DNA from: Rhodospirillaceae bacterium MC!
GTDB taxonomy: Bacteria; Pseudomonadota; Alphaproteobacteria; MC1
Length of the DNA: 64,000 nucleotides
Assembly (NCBI GenBank): GCA_002632265.1
Contig: NQOV01000012.1
Location: 89,594-153,593 of the forward strand
Reading direction: 5' to 3'
Each line of letters begins with the position of its first letter. Positions within the stretch are counted from its first letter, which is position 1. Below the pieces are notes generated by a model, which had not been told where the DNA came from, ran no database searches, and saw only the letters and a program-made list of their open reading frames with translations. The translations under genes and the position numbers were made by a program. Of this stretch, positions 8,751 through 16,965 are shown piece after piece.

Positions 8751-11648
8751 ATGGATGATTTATTAGTAGAATTCTTAGCAGAGACAGAAGAATCAATCAC
8801 TGAACTCGATAGTCAAATGATCGAGTTTGAACAGAATCCAAATAATGATGAAATACTTGGCGGTATTTTTAGAATTATGCACACAATTAAAGGTACAAGT
8901 GGATTCTTGGCTCTTTCTAGATTGGAAAAAGTAGCTCACGCCTCGGAAAATATCATGAGTAAATTCCGTGAGGGGCGTGAAGTTGTTCCTTTAGCGGTTA
9001 CTTTGATTTTAAAATCCCTAGATCGCATTAGAGATCTGTTGTCGGATATCAGTGAAACAGGTAGCGAGCCAGAGGGCGACGATAGCGAATTAATCGATGA
9101 ATTAAACGAAATGGCAGAACATCCTGAAAAATTCGATGGTAGTGGTGGCAGTACTGGAGCAGTGGAAGAAGCACCAGCTCCCGCAGGAGGCGAGGCTATC
9201 ACTTCCGATGAGGGTTTCCCTATTGCTGCCGAATTTATGGCAGAGTTTGAAGAAGTTACAGGTGGCGGATCAGCTCCAGCCACTGATACAGGAGCAGTTA
9301 CTTCTGAAGACGGTTTCCCTATTGCTGCCGAATTTATGGCAGAGTTTGAACAGGCTACCGCTAGCGGAGCAGTTGCCGCAACCGAAGAACAGTTACAAGC
9401 CGAATTAGAGGCTGATCTTGCCAAAAGCAAACCAGCAGAAAAACCTGCTCCTGCTCCAGAGGCGTCTGCCCCTGCTCCAAAACCGCCTGCAGTAGTGAAA
9501 AAAGCTCCACCTAAAAAGGTAGCGAAAAAAGAAGCAAGCCATGCAGTATCTAAACCCAATCAATCCATTCGTGTGGATGTGGGTGTGCTGGAAAACCTAA
9601 TGACATTAGTATCAGAGCTAGTTCTTACACGTAACCAACTTATGCAGGTTGTGCGTGATTTTGAAGATAGTAGCATAAAAGTTCCGTTGCAACGTTTATC
9701 ACATATCACATCAGAATTACAAGATGGCGTAATGAAAACACGTATGCAACCAATCGGTAATGCTTGGAATAAAATGCCTCGTATCGTGCGTGATTTATCT
9801 ATGGATTTAGGTAAGAAAATCGATCTGCAAATGGTCGGTGAAGAAACCGAACTTGATAGACAAGTCTTGGAACTGATTCGTGATCCCCTAACTCACATGG
9901 TGCGTAATGCGGTGGATCATGGTGTGGAGACTCCAGATATTCGTGCGGACCTTGGTAAGCCTGAAACTGGTATTCTACGCTTGGAAGCGTTCCACCAAGG
10001 TGGTCATATTGTTATTCAAATTTATAACGATGGTGCTCCACTGCCAACGGATCGTATTCGTGAAAAAGCGGTAAAAAATGGTCTTTGTACCCAAGAAGAG
10101 ATCGATGAAATGCCAGACTCTCAAGTACATCTATTTATTTTCGCCGCTGGTTTCTCAACCGCTGCCAAAGTAACTAATGTATCTGGTCGTGGTGTGGGTA
10201 TGGATGTGGTTCGTACTAACATTGAAAAAATTGGTGGTGTGATCGAGCTTGAATCAATCGAAACAGGTGTAACTTTCACCATTAAGATCCCTTTAACTCT
10301 AGCGATTGTTTCGGCATTGATCTTAGAATCATCGGGCCAACGTTTTGCTATTCCGCAAATTTCTGTACTAGAATTGGTATTAGCCTCTAACCGTAGTGAA
10401 CACACAATCGAAATGATCAATGACGCTCCAGTCTTAAGATTGCGTAATCAGTTATTGCCACTTGTTTCCCTAGGTAATCTGCTACAATTATCAGATACAA
10501 AAGAAATATCTTCCGATGAAGACCTTTTCGTCGTAGTTGCTCAAGTGGGTAGTTCTACCTTTGGTATTATTGTGGATAGAGTATTCGATACGGAAGAAAT
10601 TGTGGTTAAACCAGTTTCATTATTATTAAAAGAAATCTCGATCTTCTCGGGTAATACCATTCTTGGTGATGGTTCGGTTGTGATGATCTTAGATCCTAAC
10701 GGTATCGCCAATGCCACAGGTAATACTGGCGATAATACAAGCTCTACGGATGCTAGTATAGCTCAACAACAACAAAATAGAAATTTATCATCACGTCAAT
10801 CTCAATCTTTATTATTATTCCGTGGGAATGCTGATGAAACTAACGCTGATTCGTTAAAATGTGTACCGTTGTCGTTGGTATCTCGTCTTGATGAAGTGGA
10901 TATGAAATCAATTGAATATACTAACGGTAAGCCAGTTGTTCAATATCGTGGTATTTTATTACCGCTTATTCCTTTATCTCCAGATTTCACATGGCCAGAA
11001 TCAGGTAGCGTACCTATGCTTGTGTTTACACGTGGTAAACACTCACTTGCTTTAATTGTTAACGAAATCATTGATATTGTTGAAGATAATCTGGATATCG
11101 AATTGGGTAGTGAAATCACAGGCGTTCTTGGTACTGCCGTTATTGATGATCATTCTACCGATATTATTGATGTTACTCATTATCTAATCGAAAACTTCCC
11201 TGATTGGTTCGATGATGATACAAGACAAACCAGTAAGGCAACATCTAACAGTAAACCATTAGTTCTAGTAGCTGAAGAAGATGATTTCTTTAGAAACTTA
11301 CTAATTCCACAACTTTCTGCAGGCGGTAACGAAGTGGTAGCGGTAACATCCATTACAGAAATCGAAAATGTAATTAATGAATTCTCGGTAAGCACTATTG
11401 TTACATCCATTGATCTAGGCTCGGATGAAGAGAGCGAACAAGATATATTTGACTTTGTTTCTAGTTTAAGGCATACTTTACTTGAAACGATTCCTGTTAT
11501 CGGTTTAGCCTCTTCTATTAATAAACAAGAGCAAATTAAAAAAGCGGAAATTTCTGGATTTGATGCGGTAACATTAAAATCAGATACTCAAAGCTTATTA
11601 AAAGCATTAGTAGAAGTTCACATACAGGACGATGAAGAAGACGCTTAA
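8751..11648 (+). CDS. cheA: Chemotaxis histidine kinase CheA with two CheW-like domains and a degenerate receiver
   Basis: 965 aa, longer than the ~650 aa of E. coli CheA. Order: Hpt domain with phospho-His44 (MHTIKGTSGF); acidic/Pro-Ala linker at about 130-270 carrying two near-identical copies of GFPIAAEFMAEFE; dimerisation domain; ATPase with N-box HMVRNAVDHG near 381-392, NDGAP where a DDGxG-type box is usual, and GRGVGMDVV near 480; a CheW-like domain (about 520-660); a second, more diverged CheW-like domain (about 685-810); and a receiver-like C-terminus from about 830. The receiver keeps the acidic N-terminal cluster and a Lys, but Ser occupies the expected phospho-Asp position (TSIDL). 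No separate cheW gene lies in this cluster, so the extra domain may take its place. Confidence 0.93.
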   Translation: MDDLLVEFLAETEESITELDSQMIEFEQNPNNDEILGGIFRIMHTIKGTSGFLALSRLEKVAHASENIMSKFREGREVVPLAVTLILKSLDRIRDLLSDISETGSEPEGDDSELIDELNEMAEHPEKFDGSGGSTGAVEEAPAPAGGEAITSDEGFPIAAEFMAEFEEVTGGGSAPATDTGAVTSEDGFPIAAEFMAEFEQATASGAVAATEEQLQAELEADLAKSKPAEKPAPAPEASAPAPKPPAVVKKAPPKKVAKKEASHAVSKPNQSIRVDVGVLENLMTLVSELVLTRNQLMQVVRDFEDSSIKVPLQRLSHITSELQDGVMKTRMQPIGNAWNKMPRIVRDLSMDLGKKIDLQMVGEETELDRQVLELIRDPLTHMVRNAVDHGVETPDIRADLGKPETGILRLEAFHQGGHIVIQIYNDGAPLPTDRIREKAVKNGLCTQEEIDEMPDSQVHLFIFAAGFSTAAKVTNVSGRGVGMDVVRTNIEKIGGVIELESIETGVTFTIKIPLTLAIVSALILESSGQRFAIPQISVLELVLASNRSEHTIEMINDAPVLRLRNQLLPLVSLGNLLQLSDTKEISSDEDLFVVVAQVGSSTFGIIVDRVFDTEEIVVKPVSLLLKEISIFSGNTILGDGSVVMILDPNGIANATGNTGDNTSSTDASIAQQQQNRNLSSRQSQSLLLFRGNADETNADSLKCVPLSLVSRLDEVDMKSIEYTNGKPVVQYRGILLPLIPLSPDFTWPESGSVPMLVFTRGKHSLALIVNEIIDIVEDNLDIELGSEITGVLGTAVIDDHSTDIIDVTHYLIENFPDWFDDDTRQTSKATSNSKPLVLVAEEDDFFRNLLIPQLSAGGNEVVAVTSITEIENVINEFSVSTIVTSIDLGSDEESEQDIFDFVSSLRHTLLETIPVIGLASSINKQEQIKKAEISGFDAVTLKSDTQSLLKALVEVHIQDDEEDA
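9201..9350 (+). repeat. Duplicated linker motif in cheA
   Basis: Two 51-bp near-copies (9201-9251 and 9300-9350), 99 bp apart. Both encode T-S-D/E-E/D-GFPIAAEFMAEFE in the disordered linker between Hpt and the dimerisation domain. Confidence 0.9.
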
Positions 11649-11792
11649 TTAATAATAATGAGCAAGGTAATAATATTTGACTTGATTTAAATTAATGCTT
11701 TAATTTAAAAGTTAAATATTATTATCATAATTAACATTAACACACTTAAAACAAAATATGAAAATGTTTCATTATGCAAAAGGAATTGAAAA

Positions 11793-12158
11793 ATGAAAAA
11801 ATGTTTAGTAGTAGATGATTCAAAAGTGATCAGAATGGTTGCATCTAAGATTGTTACTGAATTGGGCTTTGACGCCATTGAGGCAGTTGACGGCGTAGAA
11901 GCCTATAACTCGTGTCAAGATAGCATGCCAGATGTAATTTTACTTGATTGGAATATGCCCAATAAAAATGGTCTGGAATTTCTTAGAGATCTAAGAAATA
12001 TGCCAAATGGTGGTAATCCTATTGTAATTTTTGTTACAACAGAAAACGGCGTAGATCATATTCAAAAAGCTTTAGAAGCTGGTGCGAATGAATATATTAT
12101 GAAACCGTTTGATGCTGATTTAATTCGTATGAAGTTTGAGCAAACTGGTATTTTATAA
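11793..12158 (+). CDS. cheY: Chemotaxis response regulator CheY
   Basis: Single-domain receiver of 121 aa. Acid pocket Asp8-Asp9, phospho-acceptor Asp52 (LLDWNMP), Thr82/Thr83, and Lys104 (MKPF) are all present, so it should be phosphorylated by CheA and bind the flagellar switch. It lies between cheA and cheB. AAAAGGA precedes the ATG. Confidence 0.93.
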   Translation: MKKCLVVDDSKVIRMVASKIVTELGFDAIEAVDGVEAYNSCQDSMPDVILLDWNMPNKNGLEFLRDLRNMPNGGNPIVIFVTTENGVDHIQKALEAGANEYIMKPFDADLIRMKFEQTGIL

Positions 12159-12233
12159 CATTAGAGTATTAATTTATATAACTAAATGCAGTTATGTATA
12201 AACGAATTAATTATAAATACATAGGATAATTTT

Positions 12234-13649
12234 ATGTTCCAACCTATAAAAGTTTTGATTGTTGATGATAATCTAGTTGTAAGGAAGATGATTTCTGACC
12301 ACTTAGAAACAGTAATCGGAATAGAAGTGATATCTACTGCCAATAATGGTATTTCTGGTATTGAAAAATGGCATCGCTATAACCCTGAAGTTATTTTGTC
12401 TGATCTTGAAATGCCAGGTAAAGATGGTTATGATATGTCTATGGACATATTAAAAGAAGGTAAAGATGTTGCTATTATTGTTGTCTCTGCTTTGAGCAAT
12501 CAATATGCGGAACGTGTATTAGATATGGTTTCAAATGGTGTATCAGATTACATATTGAAACCGTCAGATATTGCTGGTGGAACAAGTAAAGAAGAATTTT
12601 GGCGATCGCTTTCCGAATTGGTTTTGACTCATGGTCAGATCATTCAAAATAAACGTGGCACTAATTCCGAAGCTCCGCCAACTACACATAGTAAGCTGTC
12701 AGTTAGCAACAAAAGTCATTCGAAGAGTGCAAAGGATTCAACGCCTGACCATCATTCATCAGATTTTAGTACTGTAACGCCTGCGAAAGCATCAACTTCT
12801 CCGCCTTCTGTTAAGAAGACCATACCAACGGCGAAGAAAGAAGCTAATTCACAGATGGAACGTCCTAGCAAAATAGCTACTCCAAGTGGTAAACCGACCA
12901 TAAGTAAGGGAACTTCAACTACAGGGAGTACGAATAAATACTCGAATTCGCCATTTAATAAGAAAGATGAAATTATTAGCTCTCATCATGCAGATGAAAG
13001 TCTTTTTGCGGGTAAGCCTTACAATCTTGTGAAACCGCAAGCAGTTTTACCGCCTAAATTATTAGCCATAGGTTCATCTACAGGCGGGCCTGCAGCTTTA
13101 ACGACTTTTTTAAAGGAATTAAAAAGGTGCGGTTTGCGAACAGATGTTCCAGTGTTTATCACTCAACATATGCCACCGATTTTTACTGCTAGATTGGCAG
13201 ATCAATTGACCATGAATACAGGTTTCCAAGTTATTGAAGCTCAAGAAAACATGGTGGTTGAAAATGGTAAATTCTATTTAGCTCCTGGTGATTTTCACAT
13301 GCACTTAGGAACAAGTGCCGATGGGCAAAATAACGTTATACGTTTAAAGCAAACTCCTAAAGTAAACTTTTGTCGCCCTGCGGTTGATGAAATGCTTGAT
13401 AGTTTGGTTAAAAAGTATAAAGCCTCTCAAATGTTAACAGTAATTTTAACAGGTATGGGATCGGACGGTAAAAAGAGTTGTATTAAGTTACGAGAAAGTG
13501 GCGGTACTATCTTTGCACAGAATGAGGAAACTTCTGCGGTGTGGGGTATGCCTGGTGCGGTTGCTACTGCTAATATTTGTTCTGTGGTTTCTCCACTGGA
13601 TGAGTTGGCAAGAAAAACCGTTAAATATATGAAAGAAGCGAGAATATAA
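12234..13649 (+). CDS. cheB: Protein-glutamate methylesterase CheB
   Basis: Removes methyl groups from chemoreceptors when phosphorylated, for adaptation. 471 aa: receiver (about 1-130, Asp in ILSDLEMPGKDG); a long Ser/Thr/Lys-rich linker (about 140-265), unusually long for CheB; and the methylesterase domain with catalytic Ser282 (GSSTGG), His312 (TQHMPP) and Asp411 (GMGSDG). The cheR start lies one base after its stop, so the two are co-translated. Confidence 0.95.
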   Translation: MFQPIKVLIVDDNLVVRKMISDHLETVIGIEVISTANNGISGIEKWHRYNPEVILSDLEMPGKDGYDMSMDILKEGKDVAIIVVSALSNQYAERVLDMVSNGVSDYILKPSDIAGGTSKEEFWRSLSELVLTHGQIIQNKRGTNSEAPPTTHSKLSVSNKSHSKSAKDSTPDHHSSDFSTVTPAKASTSPPSVKKTIPTAKKEANSQMERPSKIATPSGKPTISKGTSTTGSTNKYSNSPFNKKDEIISSHHADESLFAGKPYNLVKPQAVLPPKLLAIGSSTGGPAALTTFLKELKRCGLRTDVPVFITQHMPPIFTARLADQLTMNTGFQVIEAQENMVVENGKFYLAPGDFHMHLGTSADGQNNVIRLKQTPKVNFCRPAVDEMLDSLVKKYKASQMLTVILTGMGSDGKKSCIKLRESGGTIFAQNEETSAVWGMPGAVATANICSVVSPLDELARKTVKYMKEARI

Positions 13650-13650
13650 T

Positions 13651-14460
13651 ATGAAAACAGAAACCTTTAAAATATTATCAGAATTTATCAAAAAGAGATC
13701 AGGTATTGTAATTGTAGAAGAAAAAATCTACTTATTGGAAAGCCGTTTAGATAAAGTATGTGGAGATCATAATCTAGCAAACCTTGATGAGTTAGCTCTT
13801 AAAATAAAAACTTCGCCCTTATCTGCCATTGCTAGCGATGTTATTGAGGCGATGACAACAAATGAAACATATTTCTATCGTGATAGTACGCCATTTGTTG
13901 ATTTTGAAAAGAAAATTTTACCTGAACTTATTGAACTAAAGGGTACGAGAAAGGCAATTAATGTCTTAAGTGCAGCTTGTTCGAGTGGGCAAGAACCTTA
14001 TACATTATCTATGATTTTCGAAGAAAATAAAACCTTATTGCAAGGTTGGAGAACGGACATTACGGCCTTTGATTTATCTAACGATATTTTAGACATTGCT
14101 AAAGAGGGGGTGTATACCCAATTTGAAGTTCAACGTGGTTTACCTGTTAATCTTTTAGTTAAATATTTTGATCAAAATAATAAAGGTTGGAGAGTAAAAG
14201 ATGAAGTTAAAAAGCATGTTACTTTTAAACAACAAAATTTACTAGAACCCTTAAACTTCATTCAAAAGTTCGACGTGGTATTCTTGCGTAACGTATTGAT
14301 TTACTTTGATGTTGAAACTAAAACAAAGATTCTTTCGGAAATTCGTAAAAAGTTAGTTCCTGAAGGCTATTTATTTTTAGGTAGTTCGGAAACAATTATC
14401 GGTATTACCGATGAATTCAAGGCGGTTGAGGGCATGCGTGGTATTTATAAAGCTAAATAA
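13651..14460 (+). CDS. cheR: Chemoreceptor methyltransferase CheR
   Basis: SAM-dependent methyltransferase acting on receptor glutamates, the counterpart of CheB. 269 aa. It shows the N-terminal CheR helices, TTNETYFYRD, the SAM site SAACSSGQEPYTLSM, and FDVVFLRNVLIYFD. It lacks the C-terminal NWEXF-binding extension and ends about where the catalytic domain ends. Last gene of the che cluster, followed by the SRP RNA promoter. Confidence 0.95.
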   Translation: MKTETFKILSEFIKKRSGIVIVEEKIYLLESRLDKVCGDHNLANLDELALKIKTSPLSAIASDVIEAMTTNETYFYRDSTPFVDFEKKILPELIELKGTRKAINVLSAACSSGQEPYTLSMIFEENKTLLQGWRTDITAFDLSNDILDIAKEGVYTQFEVQRGLPVNLLVKYFDQNNKGWRVKDEVKKHVTFKQQNLLEPLNFIQKFDVVFLRNVLIYFDVETKTKILSEIRKKLVPEGYLFLGSSETIIGITDEFKAVEGMRGIYKAK

Positions 14461-14479
14461 ATTTAAATTTATTTTTGTA

Positions 14480-14508
14480 TTGACTTTAGCTCATAAATAA
14501 GATATCAT
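14480..14508 (+). promoter_or_regulatory. Promoter of the SRP RNA gene
   Basis: TTGACT (14480-14485), 17-bp spacer, TATCAT (14503-14508). The expected transcription start agrees with the 5' end of the RNA at 14515. Confidence 0.75.
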
Positions 14509-14514
14509 AAAAAA

Positions 14515-14600
14515 TGAAAATGATGGACGCAAGGCTCATGGATTTGGTCAGGTTCGGAAGAAAGCAGCCACAATGTTCACCGAGTGGGTCATCGTTTTCA
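14515..14600 (+). ncRNA. ffs: Signal recognition particle RNA (4.5S, small bacterial type)
   Basis: Carries the near-invariant SRP domain IV: GGTCAGGTTCGGAAG then AAAGCAGCC (14546-14569), the Ffh-binding asymmetric and symmetric loops. The ends pair as TGAAAATGATG (14515-14525) with CATCGTTTTCA (14590-14600), with one G-U pair. The whole is about 86 nt, a single short hairpin without the Alu domain. A promoter lies just upstream and a terminator downstream. Confidence 0.95.
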
Positions 14601-14612
14601 CTAGTATATTAT

Positions 14613-14649
14613 AAAAAACCTTAGTAATTATTTATTACTAAGGTTTTTT
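14613..14649 (+). terminator. Terminator after SRP RNA
   Basis: Stem AAAAAACCTTAGTAAT with its complement, 5-base loop, T-run. It also faces the 3' end of the convergent SDR gene and may serve both. Confidence 0.85.
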
Positions 14650-14699
14650 GCTTTATTGCTTGCTGATTGATAAATCTATCTGTTGATATTCGCTTATAC

Positions 14700-15482
14700 T
14701 TATCGGCTAAGGTATCCGCCATCTAGGAAGAATTTTTGACCTGTGATCCAGCGGGATTTTTCCGAGATTAGATATTCTATCATGTGAGCCACATCTTGGG
14801 CTTTGCCGAGGCCGAGAATGTAGTCTTTTTGGAATTTTTCGTGGGTTTCGTTGGAGATGTTTTTGATAAAATTACTGCCCATGCCGTCATCCATCATACC
14901 GGGAACAATGGAATTGACACGGATGTCGCCGTTAAATTCTGCGGATAAAGACATGATCATCCCGTCCAACGCTCCTTTAGTGCTGGCATATATGGAAAGT
15001 CCTTTCGAGCCGTTGTAACTTGCTAGGCTAGATATGAATATAATACTTGCGTTTGCATTATGATTACTTTTCTTGGAAAAATACTTGGTTAAGAGAATGG
15101 GGCTAAAGGTATTAATGTGGAAAATATCCATAATATCTTGTTCTTTAACGATATTTATAGGTTTTTCATTGATTGCTCCTGCACAATTTACAAGAGCGTC
15201 GAGCTTGCCGATTTTTTCTTTAATGGTTTTGAATAATCCTTTAATGGCCTCTTCGCTTACTAAGGGGTTTTGTATGATTGTGCATTGGCTAGCGGTAAAA
15301 TTTTTATACATATCTTGTAATTTTTCCATATTTCTGCCAACAACGATAATATTATATCCTTGCTCATAGAGATAAGAAGCCGAAGAAAAACCTAAAGCAC
15401 CAGTAGCACCTGTTATTAAGATCTGCTTGTTGTTATTTTCGTTACCATTAGTATTACCATTATCATTATCATTAGAAGTCAT
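14700..15482 (-). CDS. SDR oxidoreductase, FabG-like
   Basis: Short-chain dehydrogenase/reductase of 260 aa. Rossmann motif TGATGALG after an Asn/Asp-rich N-terminal stretch, NCAGA, catalytic Ser (ISSLAS) and YASTK, and a C-terminal TGQKFFLDGGY typical of 3-oxoacyl-ACP reductases. Its start overlaps the end of the KAS III-like gene by 11 bases, so the two are translationally coupled. With the KAS III and ACP it would reduce a 3-oxoacyl chain on the carrier protein (inference). A GGAG site lies 8 bases before the ATG. Confidence 0.88.
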   Translation of the reverse strand: MTSNDNDNGNTNGNENNNKQILITGATGALGFSSASYLYEQGYNIIVVGRNMEKLQDMYKNFTASQCTIIQNPLVSEEAIKGLFKTIKEKIGKLDALVNCAGAINEKPINIVKEQDIMDIFHINTFSPILLTKYFSKKSNHNANASIIFISSLASYNGSKGLSIYASTKGALDGMIMSLSAEFNGDIRVNSIVPGMMDDGMGSNFIKNISNETHEKFQKDYILGLGKAQDVAHMIEYLISEKSRWITGQKFFLDGGYLSR

Positions 15483-16524
15483 ATTCTATCACTCCCAAAC
15501 AGCGACAGTTTTGCGTATTTATATAAGCATTTCCCACAGATAGACCCGCCCCAAAGCCTGACATTAGAATATTTTTGTTTTCAAATTCGCCCTTAAAAGT
15601 ATCGCATATATTAAGGGGGATACTTGCCGAGCTTGTGTTTCCGTATTTATGAATCACAATAGGGGTTTTTTCTAAATCAATTTTCAAGGATTTTGATATC
15701 TGCTTAATGGAAAACTTATTGGCTTGATGTAAAAGAAGATTATCCACATCATCCACGCTAATATCGTTACTATTTAGTAGCTCTTTGATACTTTCTGGTA
15801 CGGTAGCAGAAACAAAAGCCAATACTCCCATGCCGTCCATTTGGATATGAGTAGGAGCAAGTAAAGATCCCTCAACAACTTCTCTTTTAATGAGAGAATT
15901 TTCATCAAGCCAGTTTTTACTACCGCCATCTTTTATGACGATCGCCTCATGTTTACTACCGTCAGTTCTGAAGTTAAAAATCCATTTTTGTGTATTATTA
16001 CTAGGGGATACAATGGTGGCCGTACCAGCGTCCGAAAATATTAGGCTGGTAGATCGGTCTGTATCCGATGTGATATGGCTTTGTTTTTCGCCGTCAAGAA
16101 GTAGTACTTTTTTGCCTGTTGTTTTTGCGATCATCGACGCATTCCACAGACCAAAAGGATAACCAGAACATGCTAAATTGATATCATAAGCAGGAATATT
16201 TTTACTTAAAGATAGTTTTTCTTGAACCAAAGTCGCATTATTGGGCATAAGATATTCGGGCGACATGGTAACAAAGATAATCGCTCCGATATCGTTCTTA
16301 TCTATAGTGTTATCTTTAAACAATTCTTCGGCAGCCACCATGCAGAGATCCAGCGAGGAAGTATTTTTATTTTTACAAACTCGTCTTTCTGGAATTCCTA
16401 AGGATTTAACAATCTTACTAGCTTTTTCCCCAAATAATCTTTCGGCAATCGGTAGATTTTGTATGGTATTTTTTGGCACGCATGCAGATATGGCCTCTAA
16501 GCACACACCGTCAATAGTAAACAT
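15472..16524 (-). CDS. KAS III-like 3-oxoacyl-ACP synthase
   Basis: Thiolase-fold condensing enzyme of 350 aa related to FabH. The Cys-His-Asn triad is visible: Cys119 (LACSGY), His266 (LLLHQAN) and Asn296 (KYGNTSSAS). The C-terminal glycine loop is FGAGLSVG. It would join an acyl-CoA or acyl-ACP to malonyl-ACP, or move an acyl group. It abuts the upstream ACP gene with no gap and overlaps the SDR, so it is probably an accessory paralogue, not the housekeeping fabH. AGGAAG precedes the ATG. Confidence 0.88.
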   Translation of the reverse strand: MFTIDGVCLEAISACVPKNTIQNLPIAERLFGEKASKIVKSLGIPERRVCKNKNTSSLDLCMVAAEELFKDNTIDKNDIGAIIFVTMSPEYLMPNNATLVQEKLSLSKNIPAYDINLACSGYPFGLWNASMIAKTTGKKVLLLDGEKQSHITSDTDRSTSLIFSDAGTATIVSPSNNTQKWIFNFRTDGSKHEAIVIKDGGSKNWLDENSLIKREVVEGSLLAPTHIQMDGMGVLAFVSATVPESIKELLNSNDISVDDVDNLLLHQANKFSIKQISKSLKIDLEKTPIVIHKYGNTSSASIPLNICDTFKGEFENKNILMSGFGAGLSVGNAYINTQNCRCLGVIEYDF

Positions 16525-16752
16525 TTATAAGCTTCCTTTAATGAAATCATACATATCTTGGAAAGTGGTTAACTCTTCAAATTTCCCAAAGGAGATTGTT
16601 ACAGAGAATTCATTTTCAATGTATGTTGATAAATAAAATAAAGAAATTGATGACCAATCTTCCAATTCTTTAAAATCGGTATTTGCGGTGCATTCTTCTT
16701 CAATTTCTAGCTCGTCGACAATGTTGGCTATGAATTCTTCTATTTTGATCAC
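16525..16752 (-). CDS. Acyl carrier protein 1
   Basis: 75 aa, acidic, helical. The phosphopantetheine site is LEDWSSISLF, with Ser35 (or Ser34) as the attachment residue; a Ser replaces the usual Asp of the DSL motif. The start is GTG, with GGAG 8 bases upstream. First gene of the ACP-KAS III-SDR operon on the minus strand. Confidence 0.8.
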   Translation of the reverse strand: MIKIEEFIANIVDELEIEEECTANTDFKELEDWSSISLFYLSTYIENEFSVTISFGKFEELTTFQDMYDFIKGSL

Positions 16753-16782
16753 GATGTAAGCTCCATAATTTCTACAATTTTA

Positions 16783-16829
16783 TAAGGACTGTGAAAAAGC
16801 ACAGTTTAGCTGATTTTTCACAGTCCTTT
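16783..16829. repeat. Long inverted repeat between divergent genes
   Basis: Arms of about 15 bp built on AAGGACTGTGAAAAA and its complement around a 15-base centre. It lies in the space between the leftward ACP operon and the rightward AAC(3)-like gene, so it is not an ordinary terminator for either. It contains TGTGAAAAA on both strands, a word repeated at several other intergenic sites. Confidence 0.8.
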
Positions 16830-16887
16830 ATATGTAATATACTACTTATGGGAAAAAAAGTCAATATTTAAAATTTTTAAAAAATAT

Positions 16888-16916
16888 TTGAAAATAGTTG
16901 TGATATCTGTTATGAT
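16888..16916 (+). promoter_or_regulatory. Promoter of the AAC(3)-like gene
   Basis: TTGAAA (16888-16893), 17-bp spacer, TATGAT (16911-16916). The TTG here could be mistaken for a start codon; as a -35 element it argues for the downstream ATG at 16966. Confidence 0.65.
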
Positions 16917-16965
16917 GTTAAAACAATATATTATACCCTTTAGGAAATGCTTAGGAAGTGAATTA

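Noticed and set aside
8936..9559. 207-residue open frame antisense to the cheA linker
   Set aside because: Ala/Gly/Ser-rich mirror of the repeated linker codons; no start signal.
16888..16965. N-terminal extension of the AAC(3)-like protein from a TTG
   Set aside because: The TTG is the -35 element of a good promoter and lacks a ribosome site; the ATG at 16966 has AGGAAG.
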